From the NCBI GenBank assembly GCA_910592005.1, contig CAJVPP010000649.1:1-28260 (forward strand): DNA of 28,260 nt, written 5' to 3'. Within the stretch, counting starts at the first letter, position 1. Every line of letters begins with the position of its first letter. Below the pieces are notes generated by a model. It was given only the letters and a program-made list of their open reading frames with translations, did no database searches and was not told where the DNA came from. Origin of the DNA: Funneliformis mosseae. Its lineage: Eukaryota; Glomeromycota; Glomeromycetes; Glomerales; Glomeraceae. Positions 10,652 through 20,167 of this stretch are shown piece after piece. The position numbers were made by a program, and so were the translations under genes.

Positions 10652-12010
10652 TCATATTCTGTTGCAAACATCTTTTAAAAGCTAAAAGTTTTAATATTAG
10701 CTAAATGAAATGTTTGGAAATAAAGAGGAGAGGTTAAAGTTTTATTTGCTTTCAAGACTGAACGATAAGAAAGTCTGTCAAAATATTTAACTAGTTAATA
10801 TTTATTGTTTCAAATGAAGAAAGGAGATGATTTAAAACTAGAAAGAAAGAAGCGCGTATAAATATGTAAAGTTGATTGGTTCTGCTTGTTATGACATGAC
10901 AAAATTTGGCAAAAAAGGTTACACCAAATAATGAAATCTCTAATGTGTCAATATTAATACTTTACTTACAATCTTCAACGCAAATTTGATCATCAACAAC
11001 GGAATTACGTAGCATTTACATCTCTAAAATTTTCATCACATTATTATAAAAAAAAAGGTAATTTAAGAAAATAATCATTAACAACGCACTAATTGAGTAA
11101 GACCACATTGAAACTGTTTTATAAATGATGCTATCAAGGTTGCCATAAAGATGGCATGAACGTTTTTTTCCAATATTAATTTTGTAATAGAAGTTTTGGT
11201 CAATAATCAAAGGCAATATCAACATGTTGAAAGGATATTACTCATAGATTAGGTAATACACGCATCACATAATATTGAAGAAAAATTATGATATCTCTTA
11301 ATATTTTTAGACCTTTACCTAATTTTCTCACAATCAGATCGATGATTTGTTACTACTAACGCTGAGCTAATGAAATAATAACCTATTGATTCAAAGGAAT
11401 TTCTCTTAAAACTTTTTTTCCATGTGTTTTAATCTGTTTACCGTTGTAAAAAAAAAAAATATTCGATCACTGCAACTATATATAAATTCGAAGGGACGAA
11501 ATTCACCGCAGACCGCTTCTGGTCGAGTCGAAGATGAGGTACTTTGATTGTAATTGCGGTTAATCCAATTAAGTCCACCAGAATTTATGATCATTGTAAA
11601 ATGGTTCTTTTTATTGGGATTATTCGTTAATCTTTTTTTTAAAATCAATTCTTTCTGTTAGGAAAATTAATTTTTAAAAATAATTTTTTTTTTTAGTAAG
11701 CTCTTTTAAAATAAATTCTTTTGTTAGGACATTGTTTAAAAAGAAGTGATTCTCTTCCCAAAAGTCGTTTATATATATATATTTGACAACAGTTTCACGT
11801 GGAAATACGGTAACTCGAACATGTTTTAACCTGGTTACGTAAATATAATTTCCGTTTTAGTAACATTTATATTTCGCTTAGAAAATTGTCTTTGTCATTT
11901 TTAGTTAGACCTAAAAGAAAATATTTTTTTTTTCATTCAAACTTCTGACCTACCAACCCACGTTTAATTAGTAAACTAATAATTCTTGTATTTAAGTTGA
12001 CAATTTTTAA
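10652..12010. other. Intergenic region; one short hypothetical minus-strand ORF
   Basis: An 80-codon minus-strand ORF at 11406-11648 begins with ATG and includes MIINSGGLNWINRNYNQST and RPEAVCGEFRPFEFIYSC. Its central part is richer in G+C than its surroundings and may be a fragment of a real gene, but no family is recognised. Another ORF at 11016-11225 on the minus strand is hydrophobic near its C-terminus (SALLMIIFLNYLFF) and could encode a membrane segment or be chance. The rest is noncoding. Confidence 0.25.
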
Positions 12011-12163
12011 ATAAGTAAAAGAAACACATTCCCAACATTAAGCGGATCTTTGTTTGATGACTTTTTAATAGATGAGGATATAGCAAAATATGCTTCAGTA
12101 GACCCAATGACACTAGTATATCAGGATTGTCTTTCCGGAGAGGAGGTATTCCATGCTAAGAAT
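12011..12163 (+). CDS. Exon-like segment of an unidentified gene
   Basis: The frame is open from just after a TAA at 12008 and gives NTFPTLSGSLFDDFLIDED, then IAKYASVDPMTLVYQD and CLSGEEVFHAKN. It ends at a strong 5' splice site (GTGAGT at 12164). If not spliced, the frame stops at 12176. The acidic, non-repetitive composition and the splice site support a true exon. No further exon could be joined with confidence on either side and the protein is not recognised. The segment may be an isolated gene fragment. Confidence 0.35.
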
Positions 12164-12178
12164 GTGAGTATTCAATAA

Positions 12179-14762
12179 TATTTTATTATATTTTTTTAAC
12201 AAAACAATTTAAAGTCCGAGATAATGAAAGATGAGAACTTGATGAGAATTAAGCATAAAAAAAAATATTTGATGTTTTAGTTTAATAAAAATTACATGCG
12301 AAAATAGTAGTTAAAGTAAAAAGTTAAAATTATCGTATCTGTTCAATTAATTATATTACTATTGTTACGATTGAATGTAAATCCTGCCGAAATCTTCATA
12401 ACTTCGTATGAAAATCGTTTTTGATAATTATAGTTAGTCACGGTGCCAGGATGACAAATGGTCAAAATGCCAGGCTGACTTAATTAATATTTTTTTATAT
12501 ATATCGAGCTGGAAATCCTAAAACAGCTCAATATCCCATGCTCGCCTTTAATATATTTCTTTGAAAACATTCCCTTCGCAATCCTCCTTTTTACACCTTC
12601 GCGATAATTTCGATTTTCGCCGTTTTAACTTTATGATTTCGCAATTGTAACATCGTTTATTATTTTTATTTCAATTTCCGATTTTATTAGTATTTCTTTA
12701 TTCAATTTTTATGTAATAGTTTCGTAATTTTCGCAGTTTTAATTAATTAGAATTTAGTATTTGACATTTATAGAGTTTAAAATATTGATCAAGAGAAAGT
12801 GTAGAGCGTCGACGTTGAGGCAACACTGATTAATTTGATATTATTAAATAAATATTTTTCATTTTTATTCAATAATTATTCATTAATACCTTCTGCTCCC
12901 ATTACAAATTGTTTATAAATACATAAACGAAAGAACTGAATACAACAATACTTAATTTGTATGTTATGATTTCTTTTTATCTGGCCAGGCAATCTTTTTT
13001 ACAGCATTCCTCCTATTGTCAAAATACTATTTATTTATTCTACATTATTAGTCTAGAATCTTATGTAAAACAATGGACAATTCCCAAAACATATTAAGAA
13101 CCTAGAGTTCCATTATACTGTCGGAGGAACCGGGTCGATTCTGAAGCGTGCTACTTCCATGAAAAAGTCTATCAAATACCTCCAAATTAAACTCAGAAAA
13201 GCAAATTGTTATTTCATTTCTTTATATTTTGCTTCTCTATTTCAAACTTTATAAAATGTCGGATAAGAGTAAAATCTTACTATATTGTTTGATAATTATT
13301 ATTTTATGAGCGTATTATATGATCACGAGACCTAAGAAATGACTATAAAAATAATTTTTAATATATTAGAATATACATGTTTTTACTTATATTCTCAATC
13401 AATTTATATTATTTAGAAATGAGTCATGATCGAAGAAGGGCAAAAAAATCTCCCAACAGAGTAATTTTTTTTTTGTTATATTAAAATTTTTCCTTCTATA
13501 AAAAAAAGTTACACAAATGTTAAAATCTACGAAAATAAATATTAAATCCTAATATCGTTTAAAACAATTTCTCAAGAGAAAAAAATAAATAAACCTATTC
13601 CATTTGAGTAAAGAAATAGTACAAAATTAAACTAAAATAATTTTTAGCGATTATGTTTATTGTTGCTTTTTATATCTTTTATTTTTTTCCTAAATTCAAG
13701 TGTTTGAAGGTATGCAATAATTTTGAATTTAGCTTTTTTCTTTCACCAAAAAGGTAGTCTTCTGAATGATGATGACCGTCGCACCATCTTAACTTTTTAA
13801 GTTACATTATAACGTTGAAATTAAGCTTTATGCCTTCCTAGCTATTTTCGAAAACATTTTTGGAGTAAATTATATTGCATAACAATCGAAGTACCATTTC
13901 ACTGTTAAACATTTTTTTAAGAAAAAATTTTCTTTTTATTAATCCATCAAAAAATTAACAAAGAAAAATAAACACAGGTTCTGATGAAATGAAACTATAA
14001 TGGTCAAGTTATAAAATCATTGAAAGCATATTAAATAATCCGTTAAAAATCAAAATCAAAATGTAGGAATTTCAGATTTTTATTATTAATATAAAAATAA
14101 AAAAAGGTCATCTTATTAATATAAATCTTTATCCATAATATACTTTGACAATTACATATAATATTGTCAAAAAAATGTTTAACTAAATTCATAATCATGG
14201 CTGATCATAGGTCAGCCTTAATATTTGAAAGTATTTTATATAATTTTAATTTGATTTTTAATAGCCCATGATGTTCTTTAATAAATTTTTGATTTTTAAT
14301 TTTATTTTTTTTATGTTTATTTTTTTATAATAACTTTTTTTTGATTTTGATTTTGGATTTCATTTTTTTTATATTTTTTATTATTATTATTTTTTTTAAT
14401 ATGTTTTTATTTTAATTTTCATTTTTATACAACCTTTATTTATGAGATCTTTTTTTTTTTTAATTTTATTTTATTATTTTTTTTATTTTATTTTTCTTGA
14501 TAATCATAATTTTCTCTGATTTTGATTCTTAGATTTCATCAAGTAATAATAATCACGAGTTATTGATATAATGCAAATTAAATATTATTTTGCAATTTAT
14601 CTTTTTTTTATAATCAAGTAGTAAAGTAGTTATCTGCATATGCATAACCTTAAATTTTTAAAAAAACCTTTGTATTGTTCAGTTATAAAGCTCTAAAATT
14701 TGTGAAATCCTTTAAAATAGGAGAAATTATGAGGCTAATAGTACTGGTTTAGCTTAATACTT
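12179..14762. other. Noncoding interval with small exon-like fragments and a T-rich tract
   Basis: Direct repeats of GCCAGG(A/C)TGAC occur at about 12445 and 12470. A minus-strand fragment near 12964-13013 reads RNAVKKIAWPDKKKS and stops after an AG, and another near 13085-13205 reads FNLEVFDRLFHGSSTLQN. Both could be remnants of one minus-strand gene. A possible start exon at 13424 reads MSHDRRRAKKSPNR before GTAATT. From about 14260 to 14510 the plus strand is nearly pure T with scattered A and G. A short perfect hairpin, TTTGACAAT...ATTGTCAAA, lies near 14143-14170. None of these justifies a gene call. Confidence 0.3.
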
Positions 14763-16456
14763 AGCAAAAAGTGGCAAAAGATGAGTCAATTGAATTACTA
14801 ATAATTATTCATAATAAGCCATGTGTTAGGCAATTCAGCAAAAATTAATCTTAAAGAAATCAGACATTAGTCTAAAAACTTTTGGATACTAAGTATAAAA
14901 TACTAACTGAAGATATCAAAGGAAAAGTTAACAGTTATTAGAATGCCTATTTTAGTAATGATATAAGTGAAGAATAAGCTTTAGCACTTAATCTATTCAT
15001 CTGATTTTGAAAAAAGCGAAATTGAAAAAAGAATAAAACTCATTTTAGACAAAACCAATTAGAAAGAATTTAATAGAACAATACTTCTGATTGTGAGTTA
15101 TTCAACCATTTGTTGTGGTAAAAGAATTGTAAAAGGTTAAATCAGAAAATCTCCAAGTCATCTGAAAGAAATTAATTCAAGCTAATAATATTCTAACTAA
15201 AGAATATTATAAAGCTGATCAAGCTGAAAAAATTGTTGAAGAAATTAAAGTTATAGAAAAAGCAGCTATGGAAAAAATTAAGCAACAAATTAGAAAGTGA
15301 AACCCTTCTTTATTAAAGGCTACCCATTTAACAGAATTACTTAAATATAAAACAATTGGCAAAAAATTCTAACTAATTGGCTTGAAAGGTGAAATTAAAG
15401 TCTTAATTAAAGTTTACTGCCAAGCAGCAAAATCTAACACTGATGAAAAAAACTCTGAATTAATCACTAAAATAATCAACAAACTATTTACTTTTGCGAG
15501 TGAAATAAAAGAAAAAGCAGTGAAAGAAATTGACCGTAAAGTGAAAGTGTTAAACATCTAAGTAGTTAAAACTATCTTAAAAATATTGATAAATTTAGAA
15601 ACTGCTACTTGGTAAAACTACTCAACTAACTGACAAAAAACATTAATTCCAAAACTGGTTAGATATATACTTACAACTGAAATTTCTATGACTAATATAC
15701 TTTTAAGCAGTGAAAAAATCTATGTAACTTTAAATAATTTAAAAAAAATTTACAAAGAGCTAAATGAAACTAAATTTATTTACTAATAATCTTTTATGTT
15801 TTATAAGTATACTAATAACTTAGGTTATATTAAATTAGAAAAAGACTTAACTACTGAATACGTATTGGTCACAATAAAAAATAATATATTAAACTTAGAA
15901 AAACAAAATCTATTAATTAAATTAAAAAATTTATTAAGCAAATTTAGCCAAAGGTTAATATTAATTATGAGCAAGAGCAGTAAGAATTGATCAGTAAGAA
16001 AGGTTTAGCTAAGGGGTAAAGTTCCAAAAGTTGAGAAAATTATATTAAAACAAGTAAAAGTAATTTACAGTTTAAGAACAGAAAATTAGTCATTAAAAAA
16101 AGTAATCTGAAACCTCATTTAATATTAGAAGTATTTGAGTTTTATAAAAATTAAGATGATTGCTTTGAACTTAATAAAATTAATGAATTTAATGTTAATA
16201 TAAACAATTTTTTACTGCTAGTTAAGTAATTAGAACCTTTAGTTAAAGAAATTAAAGTGCAAAAATTGAGATAAGAAGACTAAACAGTAACTATTCAAGC
16301 TTAATTAGCCAAAAATGGTAGAAAAGAAGCAGAATTTATGAATAGCATAGTAGATGAGTGATTACAAACTTTATTATTAAATAGAAAAAAAAATAATTGA
16401 ATCTAGAACTAGATGGAACCTTTAAAACAGAACCACCAGCTGTCATCACAATAAAG
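14763..16456 (+). pseudogene. Long lysine-rich coding region with preserved frame and many stops; family unknown
   Basis: One frame carries 14763 to about 15180 and, after a single frame change, another carries 15187 to about 16420 without further indels. The conceptual product is about 550 residues, rich in Lys, Ile, Leu, Asn and Glu, with helical and coiled-coil character (QAEKIVEEIKVIEKAAMEKI, KEKAVKEIDRKVKVL, NLLIKLKNLLSKF). In the second part I count about 19 internal stops: 10 TAA, 4 TAG and 5 TGA. Many sit where Gln or Trp would be natural. A 3' splice structure follows: exon end at 16456, GTAAGT...TTTAG intron 16457-16517, a short exon, then GTGAGC...TTTTAG 16588-16634. The phrase GAACCTTTAAAACAGAAC is echoed at about 16550 (GAACCTTTAAACAGAACTG). 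No catalytic motif is visible. It could be a structural (gag-like) or accessory protein of a transposable element. Confidence 0.55.
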
Positions 16457-16634
16457 GTAAGTCGTCAATATTTTATTTCTTTCTTTTATTTTTTTTAATA
16501 TTTTAATATTTATTTAGATTTAATCAATTGGCTAAGAATTGAACAGAACCTTTAAACAGAACTGATTGGTTCATCATCATGGCTAAAGTGAGCTGACTAA
16601 TCTTTCTTGATTTTTTTTTTTTTTCTTATTTTAG

Positions 16635-17506
16635 TAATTAATTTGCTTTTTCAAGGACTACTTTATATGTCAAAATATATAAAATGTTAAACCTTCTTAT
16701 TATCATACATAGGTGAAGATATAAAGAAAAAACAATTTTTTTTTTGTTTTTTATCTCTGTTACTTGCAAATTGTACTGCACCTCAGAAACATCAAACTGC
16801 TATGAAAGTTATAAATGATTATCTTGTTAAACATGTAAATCAACTTTGTAACATTTGAATTATTTTTGTTAATATTTATCAAATAATTTACTTTTCATTT
16901 CTTATATTATATAGTTTATTGTTTAGTATTATCTAGTTTTCTTATAAACCTGTAAGTTGACCTAAACTCTACAGAGTTTTATCAGATAGTGTTTTGAAGA
17001 AGTCTTAGGACTAGACTTATAATTTACAGATTAATAAAGTTATTATTTATACTTTCAACCTTCTTCTTGTCTTCATCATAGGATTGATCGTTATAATCAA
17101 TTACATAAGTAAATTGTAAATGTAATTGTTTTGTTTTGAAATCATTTATTTCTCTTAGGAAAGGCCTTCGTTAGCTTGGTTTCGGTACAATTCCAAGCGT
17201 AACACCTCTATATCATCGATTTTTTTTTTTACACTATTCTTATTTAATTACTAATTATAATTTAATTATTTCTTTTACGGAAATTTTTCAGGAGAATATG
17301 GAGAGTAAGAAAAATTTATTTTTCTTCAAATAATAAACATAAACTTAATGTGATAATATAAAAAAATTTTCATAAATAAACCTGAAACAAACCCATCAAA
17401 CAAATAAGATGAATATAAAAAACAGAAAAAGTCACATTTAAATGTCATAGCAATGTATTGAGTTTATTCCATATAAATCTCTTTTTTATTCCTAAAGTTA
17501 AATTAG
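16635..17506. other. Mostly noncoding; small coding-like fragment
   Basis: At about 16752-16857 the plus strand reads SLLLANCTAPQKHQTAMKVI followed by NDYLVKHVNQL, a believable peptide fragment. It may be a further exon of the degenerate gene that ends at 16456. A second short fragment near 17160-17215 has higher G+C. The remainder is A+T-rich with no feature recognised. Confidence 0.3.
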
Positions 17507-17945
17507 GAATTGTAACGGTCAGTCAACGGTTGGAAAAGGCTTTTGACTGACCGACCGGTTAACTGACCGATTACTAACTTGACCGACTGAAGTAAAATAT
17601 TTGAGCAGTTTTCGCTAAATAGAAAGTTTTAATTTATCCCAAAGGAATAAAAAGAAAAGAAAAAAATTTAATTATAATTTTTATTCTTGCTTTAGCAATT
17701 CTAGCAAGGTATTTTTTAAACTATTTTTTATTAGTGGCGCAACCTTGTCGCGGACAATCTTTTTTTATTTTTAATTTATAGATAATTAAAATAAAAAATT
17801 TTGATTTTGTTAATTTAACACAAAGTAATAGCCTTTGACTGACCGATATTAGTCACGATTATGATTGGTTATGCATCCTTATTTGAAATGAAAAAGGGTC
17901 AGTTACGGTCAATCAAAGATTTTATACTACCGACCGTACAAATTC
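17507..17945. mobile_element. Probable MITE-like element with imperfect inverted repeats rich in GACTGACCGA
   Basis: The left end GGAATTGTAACGGTCAGT and the reverse complement of the right end, GAATTTGTACGGTCGGT, align with few gaps. Further in, both sides carry GACTGACC and AACTGACC motifs in opposite orientation. The motif family GACYGACCGA recurs several times at 17550-17590 and 17830-17850. No clear target duplication was found and there is no coding sequence. The size of about 440 bp suits a non-autonomous element. Confidence 0.45.
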
Positions 17946-18324
17946 TGTTGGTGTGGAACAAACAATCAAAATATTCATAAATGTTATTACACAATCTATT
18001 AGATCTTAACTGGCATGATACTTTTTTATCTAATGAATATTTATTTTAGTAAGTTTGGCGTTAGGATTTTTTTGTTGGCTTAGTCTTATTTGTAATTAGT
18101 AATCAAGATATCAGAGATAGAAATTAAAGAATAAAGAAGAAACAAATTGCGTGTAATTTTGAGTCATTAACTATTTGGGAGGTTTGCTATTAAAATATTA
18201 AAATCAAGTTCGAATATAAAACCTCACATTTAACAAGGAATATTTCTTATAAAAAAGACAAATCAATTCTTTTCGCATTTTTTTTTAAAAAATTTATCTT
18301 TTATAAATGACTAATTTTAATGGG

Positions 18325-18540
18325 ACACAGAGTCACAAATTCACGGAGCCAATGGTCTAGAATTACTATAACTAATCATTAACTTTTCTTTTTATTAAAG
18401 GTGTACAAAAGAACATTTTAATTATGCTTTTTCTCATAATGTGAGTTGTGATGTTCTTATAAAATGCAGTACGTGCAAAACTTGCGATAGACATCGTAAT
18501 AATAATTCCATTTTTTCACGATGAATCTGTGACTCTATGA
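18325..18540. repeat. Inverted repeat pair enclosing the Cys-rich segment
   Basis: ACACAGAGTCACAAATTCACG (from 18325) is matched in inverse by CGATGAATCTGTGACTCTAT (from 18520), with about 15 of 17 core positions pairing around GAGTCACA. The spacing of about 215 bp suits a small MITE, but the arms are short and no target duplication is apparent. Confidence 0.35.
18402..18524 (+). CDS. Cys-rich exon-like segment (zinc-binding pattern), unidentified
   Basis: Directly after a good 3' splice site (pyrimidine-rich tract then TTAAAG, ending at 18400) the plus strand reads CTKEHFNYAFSHNVSC, then DVLIKCSTCKTCDRHRNNNS, and stops with TGA at 18522-18524. The Cys/His spacing C-x5-C-x2-C-x2-C-x2-H is typical of metal-binding loops. 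The 5' exon could not be joined in phase; an ATG at 18309 opens a short frame but no compatible splice site was seen. It lies between the arms of an inverted repeat, so it may be a gene fragment carried by an element. The function is unknown. Confidence 0.3.
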   Translation, partial: CTKEHFNYAFSHNVSCDVLIKCSTCKTCDRHRNNNSIFSR

Positions 18541-18549
18541 TTGTGACTC

Positions 18550-20167
18550 AAGATTTAAGAATAAACAATAAATGTGCGCGTTACTTTGAAAATTATTGGT
18601 GGTTTGGTATAATTTTACTGTGATGATACGAGAATTCTAGTAAAGAATGATACTTATATATACAATAAAAAATATAATCATCACCAATCGCATTTGTAAA
18701 GTTTTGAAATATTGTACAATATATTATTTCGACATTTTAACATGTATGGAATGCTTTAGATAAATAAACTTTATACTGTAAGTTAGATTTGAGAAATGAA
18801 TTATCAAGGAAAAAAAAATAAAAATTACCTGCGAATCTATAAAGTAAAAAGAACATAAAAAAAAATTTGATCGTAGCAATGAACCAGAAATTTTAAAAAA
18901 AAATCAATTATATCTAAAAAAAAAAAAATCCCGCGTACATCCGAAGCGATCTAGCTCCTAATTATCATTAATGAATAAATTTGAAATTACTGTATAATTG
19001 TGACTTTGTGAAATATAATCAGAAGTGCTTGCAGTATCATACATAATATAACGAAGAAAGATATGGTCGAGATTAATGAAAAAGCCCACCTAATATTAAA
19101 TCCAAAATTCACGTGATGTGATTGCTTCATGTAATAGATGCCCATGCTCTTTCGACTATAGTAGCGGTGAATCCTCTTTACCTTACTAATTGAAATTGTT
19201 TAAATTTTTTGTTTTAAAAAAATACTTTTTGAAACAAGTGGTCAATTTGTTTATTTAAATATAATAATGTAACAATATTGTTTCGATTTCTTAGGTTAGG
19301 CTTACTGCAGTATAGTTTTTAGGTTTTTTTTTCATTTGAATTCTTTATTTTAATAATAGGCCATTTTATTTTTATTATTTTCATTTCTCCAACAAATTAA
19401 TAACAAATCCTATATTTATAATTCATTTATATTTTAATTTTTCGATATATTCTTTTATTAGCATGTGTTCGATCGCTCGCGTCGATTAAATAATAGGTAG
19501 GTTTGGTTTATTTAATTTTCTTCCGATTCAATTTTTTTTATTTTTTTGAAATCTAAAATTTAATAAAATATTGTAACTGCTAGTATAATTTAAAACATAT
19601 TTTTCAAATTGGTCGTCCGGATGTGATGAAATTTATTTTTTTTTTTTTTTATAAAGTTGTCGAATGGAAGCAAACATTTATTGAATACATAACAATAAAA
19701 TAAAACATGAAATTTGAGCTTAACGTTAATTTTAGTCAAAAATTTCTCGGAACTTGATTTTTCTAAAATCCTCCCATAAATCTTAGACCAATTTTTTATA
19801 TGAAAGAAAAGAAAGTTTAAATCCAATAATATCATAAAACCTGCAACCTCGTATTTGGAATGACATATTAAAAAGAAATATCAGGTGTATATAAAAGGGC
19901 TGTTGAAAAATAATTTAAAGACAAAGTTTAAATGAAAACTTCTAATATTTTAACGCTTATAATTTTTTCTAATTTTCAAAAAAGAAAGCCTTTATACTTG
20001 AAAAAATAACCTTCTAATTGTCTATGCTATGTATTGCAAAATTTAATGAATGTAACTATGGCCACTATTTTGTCATCGATACTTAAGATAAAATAACCTA
20101 ATTTAACAATCAGAGTTCTTTACTCTTCAAAAACAGCACTAAGAAAGTTATGTAGAAGGTTAAAAAT
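18550..20167. other. Intergenic DNA downstream of the kinase gene
   Basis: There is no recognisable gene. Patches of more mixed composition occur near 18930-18960 (CCCGCGTACATCCGAAGCG), 19060-19190 and 19470-19490. An 81-codon minus-strand ORF at 19590-19835 overlaps the MITE arm at 19717-19776 and a long T run, so it is not called. The segment just below 20168 would hold the 3' untranslated region of the kinase gene. Confidence 0.4.
19717..19776. mobile_element. Solo arm of the TA-flanked MITE family
   Basis: The segment contains TTTCTCGGAACTTGATTTTT and ends AAATCCTCCCA followed by TA. It closely matches the right arm of the MITE at 9604-9760. No partner arm is seen nearby. It is a truncated copy and shows that the family is dispersed. 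Confidence 0.6.

Noticed and set aside
14763..16456. Alternative genetic code in which TAA/TAG mean Gln, suggested by frame-preserved ORFs with many stops
   Set aside because: The intact kinase gene in the same window ends at TAA and uses CAA/CAG for Gln throughout. The stop-rich ORFs also contain TGA and, in places, frameshifts. Mutational decay of mobile elements explains them better.
19590..19835. 81-codon minus-strand ORF
   Set aside because: It overlaps a MITE arm and a long T run; Lys/Phe homopolymer content indicates chance.
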